The notes under the pieces: model-generated | Database searches by the model: none | What the model saw: only the letters and a program-made list of their open reading frames with translations | What the model was told of the DNA's origin: nothing | Source of the DNA: Parvularcula sp964556115 | GTDB lineage: Bacteria; Pseudomonadota; Alphaproteobacteria; Caulobacterales; Parvularculaceae | Assembly: GCA_964556115.1 (NCBI GenBank) | Contig: CAZKVC010000009.1 | Coordinates: forward strand, 1-64,000 | Reading direction: 5' to 3' | DNA length: 64,000 nt | Shown: positions 36,619 to 45,960 of the stretch, piece by piece | Position numbering within the stretch: position 1 is the stretch's first letter | Layout of the letters: every line of letters starts with the position of its first letter | Program-made: the position numbers and the translations under genes

Positions 36619-37526
36619 AACCTGACGAAGGACCGCTGGGTCAGCGCGATCCCGAAGAGGATCGTGGCCAGTCCCGCCACCTGATAAATGGTCAGCGGCT
36701 CGGCGAAGAAGACGATGCCGAGCACCACCGAGATCACCGGCGCCAGATAGGCTGAGGTGGAAAGGAACGAGGCGCCCGCCCGTCTGACCACCGTGACGAT
36801 GGCGATGGCGGTGAAGCCCGTGGGCCCGAGCCCCAGGAACAGGATCGCAAACCAGCCCTGCGAGGTGACCTCGCTCGTCCCCTCGATCAGGGCGAGGGGC
36901 GTCGTCATCACCGCCGCCGACAGCATCATCACCGCGGCGAAGCTGCGCGCGGGATATTCCGGCGCGCGGCGCATCACCACGCCCATGGTGGCGTAGCCCA
37001 TCACCGCCAGAAGAAGCAGTCCCATGCCCACCAGCGTCCCGCTCGCCCCGGTGAGGACCGCAGGACCGATCAGGATCAGGACCCCTGTCGTGCCGAGAAG
37101 CACGCCGGTGATCGACCTTCTGGTCAGAGGCTCGCCAGCGAAGAGCGCGGCGAAGAGGACCGAGAGCACCGGCAGGAAGCTCATCATGATCCCCGCCATG
37201 ATCGAGGTCACCTGAAGCTGCGCCAGCGGGAAGAGGGTGAAGGGCGCCGCGTAGCCGCAGAAACCCGCCGCCGCGCCGTAAGCCCAGACCCGGCGGCCTT
37301 CCTTCGACCAGGGCGCAATCAGGCTGCGGCCGGTCGAATAGACGAAGACGGTGAGAAGCAGCGCCGCCAGCCAGATGCGGAAGCCCGCAATGACGAAGGG
37401 CGGCGCGCCTTCGATGGCGAAGTTGATCGCAGCGGGCGCCGCGCCGCCGAGAACGGCGACCAGGGCCCAGCCCGCCCAGTCGGCGCGGCCCGGCTCCTGC
37501 GGGGGTGCGATGGCAGGCTGGCTCAT
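36546..37526 (-). CDS. EamA/DMT-superfamily permease
   Basis: 326 residues from MSQPAIAPPQEPG (ATG 37526). Ten predicted membrane helices arranged as two EamA repeats (first about residues 20-145, second about 160-290). Such proteins export amino acids, nucleotides or other metabolites; the cargo is unassigned. The final 73 bp overlap the phzF-like gene on the opposite strand, so the C-terminal tail FQKTIWPRIVV is encoded within the other gene. Confidence 0.88.
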   Translation of the reverse strand: MSQPAIAPPQEPGRADWAGWALVAVLGGAAPAAINFAIEGAPPFVIAGFRIWLAALLLTVFVYSTGRSLIAPWSKEGRRVWAYGAAAGFCGYAAPFTLFPLAQLQVTSIMAGIMMSFLPVLSVLFAALFAGEPLTRRSITGVLLGTTGVLILIGPAVLTGASGTLVGMGLLLLAVMGYATMGVVMRRAPEYPARSFAAVMMLSAAVMTTPLALIEGTSEVTSQGWFAILFLGLGPTGFTAIAIVTVVRRAGASFLSTSAYLAPVISVVLGIVFFAEPLTIYQVAGLATILFGIALTQRSFVRFQKTIWPRIVVTAFPNRKTRSPES

Positions 37527-37577
37527 AGAAGGCCCCTCTGGCCCCCGCACCCCCGGCCCGCAAGCGCAAATTCGCCG

Positions 37578-38753
37578 CTACCGCGCAGCCCATCTCCTGT
37601 ATTGCGGCAGGTAGGGCGAGGCGGGGTCGAAGAGTTCGATCAGCTCCGGCATGGCCCGCTGCGCGGTTTCATTGGGTGCGTTGATGAAGATGATGAGCCC
37701 GTCGCCGCTTCCTTCGAAGAGATAGGCGATGGTCAGCTGCGTCCAGTCCCAGCCCCCATGGCCGATCATCCGGTCGTTCTCGAAGGCGATGACCTCGAAG
37801 CCGAGGCCATAGCCCTGGCCTTCCGGGCAGGGCAGGACATCCGATGCCTCGGTCTCACAATGGATGACCCGGTCCTCGCCTTCGAACGGGGTGATGATGC
37901 GGCTGCGCGCCTTGGCCATGCCGGGGCCGTAGCCCTCTTGGGCCCTGACCACGCCGAGGAAGGCGGCGTAGTCGCTCACCGTACTCGCCATGCCGCCTGC
38001 CGCGGAATAGCTGCCATGCTCCTCGCAGAGGCTGCCCTGATAGGGCGGGCGGCAATAATGGCCGTAGAAGGTGCCATCGGTATCGCGGGTCTCGGCGATC
38101 ATCGGGAAGGCTTCGGGATCGACGGTGAAGGAGGTGTTCTCCATGCCGATCGGCGCGAGGGTCAGCTCTTCCACCAGCTCGGGGAAGGGGCGGCCGAGCT
38201 TCTTTTCGGTAAAGCGCGCGAGATACTGCATCCCCTCGCCCGAGTAGGTGTAGCCGCTGCCGGGCTCTTCTTCGAAAACCAGCTTTCCGTCGGCGCGGAA
38301 GAAGCGCCAGTTCGGAAAGCCCGTGGAATGGCTCAGGACGAGGCGCGGGGTCAGGCGCATCAGGTTCGGATCATCCGCGATGTCCGGGTCGACATGGTAG
38401 CGCGCCATCGGCTCGTCGAGATCGATCAGGCCCTGTTCGGCGAGGCGAAGCACGGTCTCTGCCACCACGGTCTTGGTGATCGAGGCGGTGTTGAAGCGCG
38501 TCGTCTCGGTTGCACGCTTGCCGGGCGCGCGTTCGCCGAAGCTTGCCTGCCAGACGAGTTCACCATCCTTGATGACGCCGATCTGCGCGGTGTTGATGCC
38601 GCGGCTTTCGAGGATCGCTCCGGCGCGCGCTTCTGCGCTTGGCCCCGGCACCGCGATTTCGCCGAAGGCTGGCGACCCCTGGTGCGCGGTTGCGCAAGCC
38701 GCCAGCCCTGCGGCGAGGCAACCCGCCGCCCATCCTGTCCATGACCTGGGCAT
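37578..38753 (-). CDS. Beta-lactamase-fold serine hydrolase 2, lipoprotein
   Basis: 391 residues. The N-terminal signal ends in the lipobox LAAC (cysteine 20), so it is probably lipid-anchored. SxxK is SITK at residues 91-94, the YxG motif appears as YSG, and an HGGWDW motif near the C-terminus occupies the KTG position. CRPP and CEEH are two extra cysteines that could form a disulfide. Likely an esterase-like or D-alanyl aminopeptidase-like enzyme of the envelope. It is downstream of a LytTR regulator on the same strand (109-bp gap), which suggests regulation by it. Confidence 0.86.
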   Translation of the reverse strand: MPRSWTGWAAGCLAAGLAACATAHQGSPAFGEIAVPGPSAEARAGAILESRGINTAQIGVIKDGELVWQASFGERAPGKRATETTRFNTASITKTVVAETVLRLAEQGLIDLDEPMARYHVDPDIADDPNLMRLTPRLVLSHSTGFPNWRFFRADGKLVFEEEPGSGYTYSGEGMQYLARFTEKKLGRPFPELVEELTLAPIGMENTSFTVDPEAFPMIAETRDTDGTFYGHYCRPPYQGSLCEEHGSYSAAGGMASTVSDYAAFLGVVRAQEGYGPGMAKARSRIITPFEGEDRVIHCETEASDVLPCPEGQGYGLGFEVIAFENDRMIGHGGWDWTQLTIAYLFEGSGDGLIIFINAPNETAQRAMPELIELFDPASPYLPQYRRWAAR

Positions 38754-38862
38754 TTCGCCCTCCCTCTGTCTGATCGCGGCGGCGGATAGGGTCCGGCCGT
38801 ACGCTCTCTTACAAAAAAGGGCGAATGAGCGTCTTCAGGGGCCGAACGGTCACTTACGAGGC

Positions 38863-39720
38863 TCAAACGGCAAGCGCCTTGATGGCCGCCGCGCCCTTCC
38901 GGCTGGTGGTGACGGTAGCGCCATCGGCAAGATGGAGGAGCAGCACACCATTGCCCGCAGGCTCGGCGCCGAGGACCGCGCCGAGGCGGACAATGGTGGA
39001 GCGGTGCACCCGCACGAATTCTTCGGGCCCGAGGATCTCCTCGAAGCGGGAGAGGGGCGCGGCGCTCTGGTAGCGGCCGGTCCGGGTGCGCACGGCGGAG
39101 CCCCCGTCCTCGGCCCTGATCGAGACGATCTCATCGCAGCGCACCGGGGTCAGCTCACGGTCGCGCTTCAGGAAGAGGGAGCCGGGGCCACCCGGCTGCC
39201 TCGTCTCCTCACCGCGGAGCGCTGCCGCTTCCGCGCGCGCCTCTGCACGGCGCCAGAGGACGAAGAGAAGGACCATGGCGTAGACCGTCACGCCTTGGAA
39301 AAGCTGCCAGGTCAGCGCCACCGGACCGAAGGGCGCGGCGGCGAGGCCCTCCCGCACGGCGCCCGCCGCAAGGCTCACCCCGATCAGAACCGAAAGATAC
39401 CAGAGAAAGGCGAAAAGCGCCCCGAACCCGCCCTGAAGAAGAACGCCCCGGACGCTTCGAAGGCCCAGCGGTCTGGCGCGGAGAAGCCGCGCCGCTCCGA
39501 ACGCCAGAAGCCCGCCGGTCACCGCATCGAGGGATGCGAACCACAGCGCCAGAAGGAAAGGATGCCCAGCGACGATCAGGAAGGCCGTAAGATAACCAAG
39601 CAGCAGCGCCGCTGTCAGGGCCAGGGCCGCGCGGGCGTCACCGGGTAGCTGTCGCCACGCAGCGCTGGCTGCCGCAAGGCCCGGAAAAGCTGAAAGACGG
39701 TCGGATAAAGCCTGCGCCAC
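38863..39720 (-). CDS. Membrane-anchored LytTR transcriptional regulator
   Basis: 285 residues. Four hydrophobic helices (about residues 30-160: ALALTAALLLGYLTAFLIV, AFLWYLSVLIGVSLA and VTVYAMVLLFVLWRR) are followed by a C-terminal LytTR DNA-binding domain (about 185-285; ELTPVRCDEIVSIRAEDGG and FVRVHRSTIV). No receiver domain is present, so it is a one-component membrane regulator. Its downstream neighbour is serine hydrolase 2. Divergent from purA by 102 bp. Confidence 0.9.
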   Translation of the reverse strand: MAQALSDRLSAFPGLAAASAAWRQLPGDARAALALTAALLLGYLTAFLIVAGHPFLLALWFASLDAVTGGLLAFGAARLLRARPLGLRSVRGVLLQGGFGALFAFLWYLSVLIGVSLAAGAVREGLAAAPFGPVALTWQLFQGVTVYAMVLLFVLWRRAEARAEAAALRGEETRQPGGPGSLFLKRDRELTPVRCDEIVSIRAEDGGSAVRTRTGRYQSAAPLSRFEEILGPEEFVRVHRSTIVRLGAVLGAEPAGNGVLLLHLADGATVTTSRKGAAAIKALAV

Positions 39721-39822
39721 GGCCCTTTCCTAGCTTCCTTCCGCCAAGGCATAAAGCTTGCGGCTTCCCCTTTTCGCGCGACTGGCCTAGGCCCCGCCTT
39801 TTCGAGTGGAGGCTTTGGCAGC

Positions 39823-41115
39823 ATGGCGCATGTGGCGGTGATCGGTGCCCAGTGGGGCGATGAGGGCAAGGGCAAGATCGTCGACTGGCTCTCGGCCCGG
39901 GCCGATGTGGTGGCGCGCTTTCAGGGCGGGCACAATGCCGGCCACACGCTGGTCATCGACGGCACGGTCTACAAGCTCTCGCTCCTCCCCTCCGGCATCG
40001 TTCGCGAGGGCAAGCTTTCGGTCATCGGCTCGGGCGTGGTCATCGACCCCGAAGCCTTCGCCAGTGAGGTCGCACGCCTTGAGGGGCAGGGGGTGAAGAT
40101 CACCCCGCGCAGCCTTGCCGTGGCCGAGAACGCCTGCCTCATCCTGCCGCTTCACGGTGAGCTGGACCGCCTGCGCGAGGAAGCAGCCGGCGCGGGCAAG
40201 ATCGGCACCACCGGGCGGGGCATCGGCCCTGCCTATGAAGACAAGGTCGGCCGCCGGGCGATCCGCGTCGCCGATCTTCGCGATGCGTCGGGCCTCGAAG
40301 CGCGGATCGACCGCCTCCTCACCCATCACAATGCCCTCCGGGTCGGTTTCGGCGCGGCGCCGCTCGAGGCTTCCGACCTGCGTGAGGCGCTGGAGAAGGC
40401 GGCGGAGACGCTTCTGCCTTTCGCAACGCCGGTATGGCGGCTCCTCAACGAGGCACGCCGGGCGGGCAACCGCATCCTTTTCGAAGGTGCGCAGGGCGTC
40501 CTCCTCGATGTCGATCACGGCACCTATCCTTACGTCACCTCGTCGAACACGGTCGCCGGGCAGGCGGCGAACGGCACCGGGCTCGGCATGGCCGGACAGG
40601 CCTACGGTCTCGGCATCGTCAAGGCCTACACCACGCGGGTCGGCTCGGGGCCCTTCCCGACGGAGCTCAGCGACGAGAACGGCAAGAGGCTCGGCGAGCG
40701 GGGGCACGAATTCGGCACCGTCACCGGTCGGCAGCGCCGCTGCGGCTGGTTCGATGCGGCGCTCGTGCGGCAGAGCCTCGTCATGGCGGGCATCGACGGC
40801 ATCGCGCTGACCAAGCTCGACGTCCTCGACGGCTTCGAGACCCTGAAGGTCTGCATCGGCTACCGCATCGGCGGCGAGGAATATGACTACCTGCCCGCCG
40901 GAATGAGCGAGCAGGCCGAAGCGGAGCCGATCTACGAAGAGCATGAAGGCTGGAGCGAAAGCACCGAAGGCGCGCGGTCCTGGGCCGAGCTTCCAGCGGC
41001 GGCGGTGAAATATGTCCGCCGCATCGAGGAACTGGTGAACCGTCCGATCACCCTTCTTTCGACCTCGCCCGAGCGCGAGGACGTCATCTTGATGAAGGAC
41101 CCCTTCGAAGGGTGA
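39823..41115 (+). CDS. purA: Adenylosuccinate synthetase
   Basis: Converts IMP and aspartate to adenylosuccinate with GTP. 430 residues, ATG at 39823. The family N-terminus GAQWGDEGKGKIVDWL with the catalytic Asp and His (GHNAGHTL), TTGRGIGPAYEDK, FEGAQGVLLDVDHGTYPYVT, and the GTP loop LDGF near the C-terminus are all intact. A short hairpin follows the stop (41119-41136). Confidence 0.98.
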   Translation: MAHVAVIGAQWGDEGKGKIVDWLSARADVVARFQGGHNAGHTLVIDGTVYKLSLLPSGIVREGKLSVIGSGVVIDPEAFASEVARLEGQGVKITPRSLAVAENACLILPLHGELDRLREEAAGAGKIGTTGRGIGPAYEDKVGRRAIRVADLRDASGLEARIDRLLTHHNALRVGFGAAPLEASDLREALEKAAETLLPFATPVWRLLNEARRAGNRILFEGAQGVLLDVDHGTYPYVTSSNTVAGQAANGTGLGMAGQAYGLGIVKAYTTRVGSGPFPTELSDENGKRLGERGHEFGTVTGRQRRCGWFDAALVRQSLVMAGIDGIALTKLDVLDGFETLKVCIGYRIGGEEYDYLPAGMSEQAEAEPIYEEHEGWSESTEGARSWAELPAAAVKYVRRIEELVNRPITLLSTSPEREDVILMKDPFEG

Positions 41116-41118
41116 AAA

Positions 41119-41136
41119 GCCCTGAAGCCTGAGGGC
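41119..41136 (+). terminator. Weak hairpin after purA
   Basis: GCCCT (41119-41123) pairs with AGGGC (41132-41136) and is followed by CTGGTTTT. The stem is only 5 bp, so this is a possible intrinsic terminator of purA with low confidence. Confidence 0.3.
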
Positions 41137-41199
41137 CTGGTTTTCAGAGACCCTTAAGAGCGTTCGTGTCAGGACCGAGGTAGAGGAGCCTCGGCCTTG

Positions 41200-42993
41200 A
41201 TGAACAAGGATGACTTCGGATGCTGCGCGCGGGGAAAGCTTGAAGCGATCAAGCTGACCATTGATGCGCGGGAAAGCCAGTTCACCGCCCGGCTCTTCAT
41301 CGCCGGGATCGGCGTGATGTTCCTTTGCAGCGGCTACGACCCCATCTACCCGGCGCTCGTTTTGGCGATGGTCATCGTCAGCCAGATCGGAGATCTCTTT
41401 ATCCGGCGCGCCATCGTCCCGGTGGGCAGGGAACGCCCGCTCGAGCGGTGGGAAGACTTCGCGCTCGCCGTCTGCAACATCCAGGCATCGACGATCTATG
41501 GAAGCGTCGCCGTCCTCGCCTGGTTCGCACCGGACGAAGGTTTCCGCATTTTCGCAGGTTTCTGGCTGTCCGGCTCGATGGTCCACGTCATCCTGCACAT
41601 GCACCATCACAAGCCGACCTTCATCACCAGCTTCGTTCCGCATGCGGTTCATGTCGTGGGCCTTGCCGCGACCAGCCTCTTCATGCGCGACGGTGTGATG
41701 GTCACCAATGCCGCGCTTCTATTCGCAGGCTCGATGTTCATCATCTACGCGGTCACGGCCTACAGGGCCTGGGGAAAGGCCAGCGGGGAGCTTCAGCGCG
41801 CCCGAGCCGAGGCCGAGGAGCGCCGCGCCATCGCCGAGCAGGCCAGCGCCTCGAAGAGCACCTTCCTCGCAACCCTCAGCCATGAGATCAGGACACCGAT
41901 GAACGGCATTCTCGGCATGGCTGCCGCTCTCGAGGAAAGCGATATCGGCCCCGAGGAGCGCCAGAAGGTGCGTGTCCTGCGCCAGGCGAGCGACCTTCTT
42001 CTGGTTCTTCTCAACGACGTTCTCGACATGTCGAAGATCGAGGCGGGCAAGATCGAGCTCGAGGTCAAACCCTTCCATATCGGCGAGGTGATCGAACGCG
42101 TCGCCGCCCTTCACGGCACCGAGGCGGAGCGGAAGGGACTGATCTTGCGCTCCGAGCTTTCCGCCGCCATGCCCCTGCGCTGGATCGGCGATGAGCACCG
42201 GATCGTCCAGGTGCTGCACAATCTCACCGGTAATGCCGTGAAGTTCACCGGCGAGGGCGAAGTTGTCCTCGGCCTTGCGCCCCTCGAGGAAGGCAAAGGC
42301 ATCGTTCTGACCGTGCGCGATACCGGCATCGGTATGAGTGCTGAGGAAAGGGCGCGGGTCTTCGAACCCTTCACCCAGGCGGACAGTTCGACCACCCGCG
42401 TCTATGGCGGCACGGGGCTTGGCCTCACCATCACCAACGGCCTCATCGAGGCGATGGGCGGAACCCTCTCGGTGGAGAGTGAAAAGGGCGAGGGCACGAC
42501 CTTCATCATCCGTCTGCCGCTGATGGGTGCGGATACTGAGCGCACGCCCGCCGCCGCGACCACCGAACCGGCTCAGGGGCTCGATGGGCTGCGTATTCTC
42601 GCGGTGGACGACAACCGGGTGAACCTCGCCGTTCTCGACACGCTCCTCAGCCGGGAAGGCGCCCATGTGGTCCTGGCGAACAGCGGGCAGATCGCGCTCG
42701 AACTCTTCGAGCCAACAAGTTTCGACCTTGTGCTCCTCGATATCTCCATGCCCCATCTTGACGGGCCGGAGGTCCTTCGCAGGCTGATGGATACCTATTC
42801 CGGCGGGAGGCTGCCACCTGTGATCGCGGTGTCGGCCCATGCCATGCAGGAGGACATCGACCGTTTCCTCAGCGAAGGCTTCTCGGGCTACGTCACCAAG
42901 CCCGTACGCATTGCGGCGCTGCGCAATGCGGCCACCGCGGCCCTTGGCCTGGTGGGCGAAGCTGAAGCTTCGCCCACGGAGCGCCGCAGCTAG
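41200..42993 (+). CDS. Hybrid sensor histidine kinase with C-terminal receiver
   Basis: 597 residues from ATG 41200 (GAGGAGCC upstream; a TTG at 41197 is also in frame). The N-terminal half has about 6 membrane helices and no recognised sensor domain. A short coiled-coil linker leads to HisKA (FLATLSHEIRTPMNGILGM, His 228), then the HATPase domain (DTGIGMS and YGGTGLGLTI). A receiver domain ends the protein (ILAVDDNRVN, phospho-Asp 514 in LVLLDISMPHL). No HPt or partner response regulator is adjacent, so its output must run through a distant component. Confidence 0.94.
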   Translation: MNKDDFGCCARGKLEAIKLTIDARESQFTARLFIAGIGVMFLCSGYDPIYPALVLAMVIVSQIGDLFIRRAIVPVGRERPLERWEDFALAVCNIQASTIYGSVAVLAWFAPDEGFRIFAGFWLSGSMVHVILHMHHHKPTFITSFVPHAVHVVGLAATSLFMRDGVMVTNAALLFAGSMFIIYAVTAYRAWGKASGELQRARAEAEERRAIAEQASASKSTFLATLSHEIRTPMNGILGMAAALEESDIGPEERQKVRVLRQASDLLLVLLNDVLDMSKIEAGKIELEVKPFHIGEVIERVAALHGTEAERKGLILRSELSAAMPLRWIGDEHRIVQVLHNLTGNAVKFTGEGEVVLGLAPLEEGKGIVLTVRDTGIGMSAEERARVFEPFTQADSSTTRVYGGTGLGLTITNGLIEAMGGTLSVESEKGEGTTFIIRLPLMGADTERTPAAATTEPAQGLDGLRILAVDDNRVNLAVLDTLLSREGAHVVLANSGQIALELFEPTSFDLVLLDISMPHLDGPEVLRRLMDTYSGGRLPPVIAVSAHAMQEDIDRFLSEGFSGYVTKPVRIAALRNAATAALGLVGEAEASPTERRS

Positions 42994-45836
42994 AGCGGCT
43001 GGCCGTCGGTGCCGAGCTCCGTCATCTCGCCGCCAGCGAAGGCGCGGACCGCCTCGCGCTGGGTGGCGCCGTCACCAACCACCACATAGACCATGTCGTC
43101 TTCGGTGAGGTAGCGTTCTGCGACCTCGCGGAAATCGCCGACGTCCATCGCAAGAAGGGTGTCCTGCGCCTCCTCGAGATAGGACGTAGAAAGATCATAG
43201 CGCGAGATCGACTGCAGCATGCCGAGCTTGGCGAAGAGGCTTTCATAGGCGCGGGTGTTCGCCTTGACGACCTTCTGCTTGGTGATCTCCGCATCCTCCT
43301 CGTCGAAGGTCTCGGCATAGGACGCCACCATGTCGCTGATGATATCGAGCGACGGGCCAGTGGCGTTCGAGCGGACGCTGGTGCCCACGGTCCAGGGCTG
43401 CGGGTAGCTGCCCTCGCCGATCCAGGACTGAGCGCCGTAGGTATAACCCTTCTCGATACGGAGGGTCTGGGCAAGATCGCCGCTGATGCCGCCGCCGAGC
43501 TTTTCGTTGGTGAAGTCGATGAGCCGGTAGGCGTCGTCGGTGGTCGGCACCGAAAGCTTGCCGGCGTAGATCACCGACTGCTTCGAGCCCGGAACGTCGA
43601 TGAAATAGACCCGCGAGGCAAGATCGGTAGCGGGCACTTCGGGGATCACCTCCTCGGCGGACTCGCCGGAGAAGCTGGCGGCGATCGGGGCGAGGCCTTC
43701 TTCGGCGCGGGGTTCCTCGACCGCGCCGACCAGATGCATGCTGACCTTCGATTGCAGCAGTTCTTCGTGAAGCCTGCGCATGTCGGCGAGGCTCAGGGTC
43801 TCGACCTCGCCCGCAATGCCGAGCGAGGGACGGCCGGCTGGATGCGCGCCGTAAAGTAGTCCCTTGTAGGTGTCGAAGGCGACCGCGCGCGGGTTCGCCT
43901 CGTTGCCCCTGATCGAGGTCAGGAGCTGCCGCTGGACCTTGTCGAATGCGGCTTCCTCGAAGCGCGGCGTCCGGACCATCTCCTCGACCAGCGCCACGGT
44001 CTCCTCGAAATTGCGGGCGAGGGTAGTCACGGAGATGACGAGATCCTCCGCCGCCGCCGAGACCGAAATGGTCGCGCCGAGAAGCCCTGCGGCCTGCTCG
44101 AATGCGGCGGCGTTCCTGGCTGCCGTTCCTTCTTCGAGGAGCCCCGCGAAGAGATTGGCCCGGCCGCTGGCACCCATCGGATCGGCGATCCGGCCCCCGT
44201 CGATCACCACATCGAAGGTGACGACCGGCGTCTCGAAGCTCTCGATACCGAGGAGTTCCGCTCCGCCGGCAAGCTCGGCCTCGTAGATGTCGGGCATCTC
44301 GAAAAGCGGAAGCTCACCGAAATCAGGCTCCGAGCGATCGATGCGGCTCGGGGTCTTTTCATACTCCGCAACCGCGCCTGCGCTGACTTCCTCCGCCTCC
44401 ACATCATTACGGACGACCTCAACAGCGACTTCGGCGGGGCTCGATCCTTCGAGGGCGAGCCCGACCTCGCCCTTGGGCACGAAGCTGGTGATGACCGCGG
44501 GCTGGCCTTCCACGTGCTCGCGGAAGACGCGCATGACGTCATCGGCGGAGAGGGCCTGGAGGGCTTCGGCCTGCTTCACCGCATAGGCGGGATCGCCGAA
44601 GAACTCATTGTCCGACGCAAGCTGGTTCGCCTTGCCCAGAACCGTGGAGACCGACGCGTAGAGCGCGGTTTCCTGCTCCGCCTTGATGCGTTTGAGATCG
44701 ACGGGGTCGACACCCTCTTCGGCGAAGCGGGCAAGACCTCTTTCGATTGCGGCCTTCACCTCGTCGAGATCCGTGCCCTGATTGGCGCGCACCTTGATGA
44801 CGAATTCACCGGCGATCTCGGAGCTCGAATTATAGGTGGTGACGCCGGGGGCGAGCTTTTCTTCCTCGACGATCACTTCGTAGAGCGGCGCACTCTTGCT
44901 GCCGCCGAGGACCGCGCCGAGGACCCTGAGCGCAAGCTCGTCCGGGTGCCCCGCTTCCACCGTGGGCATGGTCATGGCGAGCTGCGGAAGGGTCGCGAAA
45001 TTGTCTTCCCAGTAAAGGCTCTTGTCCGCTTCCAGCGTGACCGGCATCGGCTGAAGAGCGTTGATGCCCGGCCCGCGGCGGATCTCTCCGAACCATGTCT
45101 CCACCTTCTCGCGCATCTCGGCCGGGTCGAAATCCCCGGCGATGGCGAGGGTCGCGTTCGATGCGCCGTAATAGCGCTCATAGAATTCGGTCAGGTCTTC
45201 GAGGGTCGCGTTCTGAAGATCTTCGAGCTGACCGATCACCGACCAGCTATAGGGGTGGCCTTCGGGGTAGAGCGCGGCGCGGGTGATCTCGCCTTCGAAG
45301 CCGTAGGCGACATTGTCCACACGCTGACGTTTCTCGTTCTTGACGACCTGCTTCTCGCGTTCGAGCGCCTCTTCGGTCACCGTCTTGATCATGTAGCCGA
45401 GGCGGTCACTGTCGATCCACAGGATCTTGTCGACCGTGTCCTTGGGCACGACCTCGTAATAGATCGTACCGTCCGACCACGTACCGCCATTGCGCTGCCC
45501 GCCCCATTCGGGAATCTTCAGCCGGTTCCAGCCGCGCGGCACATTCTCGCTGTCGTTGAACGCCATGTGCTCGAAGAAGTGCGCAAAGCCCGTACGGCCC
45601 GGCTTCTCGCGGTTCGAGCCCACATGCACGACTGTCGAGAAGGCGACGATGGGATCGGATGTGTCCTGATGAAGAACGACTTCGAGTCCGTTATCGAGGG
45701 TGAATTTCTGATAGGGCAGGTCGAAGGCGGCAGCACTTTCGGCCTCGGTTCTCGCCTCCATCTCTTGCCCGCCGGGTCCGGCGCAGGCCGCCATCACGAG
45801 AGCGCTGACACCGAGCAGAAGATGACGTGAGACCAT
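42990..45836 (-). CDS. M16-family zinc metallopeptidase (pitrilysin type), lipoprotein
   Basis: 948 residues from ATG 45836, after GAGGAAA. Upstream in-frame codons are rejected because a signal peptide with lipobox VMAAC (Cys 18) starts here. The inverted zinc motif HFFEH is at residues 86-90, with the later glutamate in EKQVVKNEK. A second M16 half follows (about residues 530-948) with a degenerate site, as usual for such two-domain enzymes. Family members digest peptides in the periplasm or outer membrane. Divergent from serine hydrolase 3 (124 bp). Its 3' end overlaps the hybrid kinase stop by 4 bp. Confidence 0.92.
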   Translation of the reverse strand: MVSRHLLLGVSALVMAACAGPGGQEMEARTEAESAAAFDLPYQKFTLDNGLEVVLHQDTSDPIVAFSTVVHVGSNREKPGRTGFAHFFEHMAFNDSENVPRGWNRLKIPEWGGQRNGGTWSDGTIYYEVVPKDTVDKILWIDSDRLGYMIKTVTEEALEREKQVVKNEKRQRVDNVAYGFEGEITRAALYPEGHPYSWSVIGQLEDLQNATLEDLTEFYERYYGASNATLAIAGDFDPAEMREKVETWFGEIRRGPGINALQPMPVTLEADKSLYWEDNFATLPQLAMTMPTVEAGHPDELALRVLGAVLGGSKSAPLYEVIVEEEKLAPGVTTYNSSSEIAGEFVIKVRANQGTDLDEVKAAIERGLARFAEEGVDPVDLKRIKAEQETALYASVSTVLGKANQLASDNEFFGDPAYAVKQAEALQALSADDVMRVFREHVEGQPAVITSFVPKGEVGLALEGSSPAEVAVEVVRNDVEAEEVSAGAVAEYEKTPSRIDRSEPDFGELPLFEMPDIYEAELAGGAELLGIESFETPVVTFDVVIDGGRIADPMGASGRANLFAGLLEEGTAARNAAAFEQAAGLLGATISVSAAAEDLVISVTTLARNFEETVALVEEMVRTPRFEEAAFDKVQRQLLTSIRGNEANPRAVAFDTYKGLLYGAHPAGRPSLGIAGEVETLSLADMRRLHEELLQSKVSMHLVGAVEEPRAEEGLAPIAASFSGESAEEVIPEVPATDLASRVYFIDVPGSKQSVIYAGKLSVPTTDDAYRLIDFTNEKLGGGISGDLAQTLRIEKGYTYGAQSWIGEGSYPQPWTVGTSVRSNATGPSLDIISDMVASYAETFDEEDAEITKQKVVKANTRAYESLFAKLGMLQSISRYDLSTSYLEEAQDTLLAMDVGDFREVAERYLTEDDMVYVVVGDGATQREAVRAFAGGEMTELGTDGQPL

Positions 45837-45960
45837 GTTGCATTTCCTCGCCTTATCGATTTGCGGCGAAGGTGCCGATAGAGATCCGAAAAGGCAAGCT
45901 CTGGAACTTGAGCTTTGACTACATATGTGAGAGAGCCTCGGACGAACGCAAAGGTGCCTT

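Noticed and set aside
35800..37593. Long minus-strand frame (about 597 codons) over the PhzF-like and exporter genes
   Set aside because: Arg/Gly/Ala-rich translation in a wrong frame of the exporter. No start with an RBS; real genes with conserved motifs occupy the region.
39787..41652. Long minus-strand frame opposite purA and the hybrid kinase
   Set aside because: Shadow of PurA and the kinase. Composition lacks domain features and the plus strand is unambiguous.
44514..45830. Plus-strand frame opposite the M16 peptidase
   Set aside because: Shadow frame; the M16 gene has a signal peptide, HFFEH zinc motif and full domain order on the minus strand.
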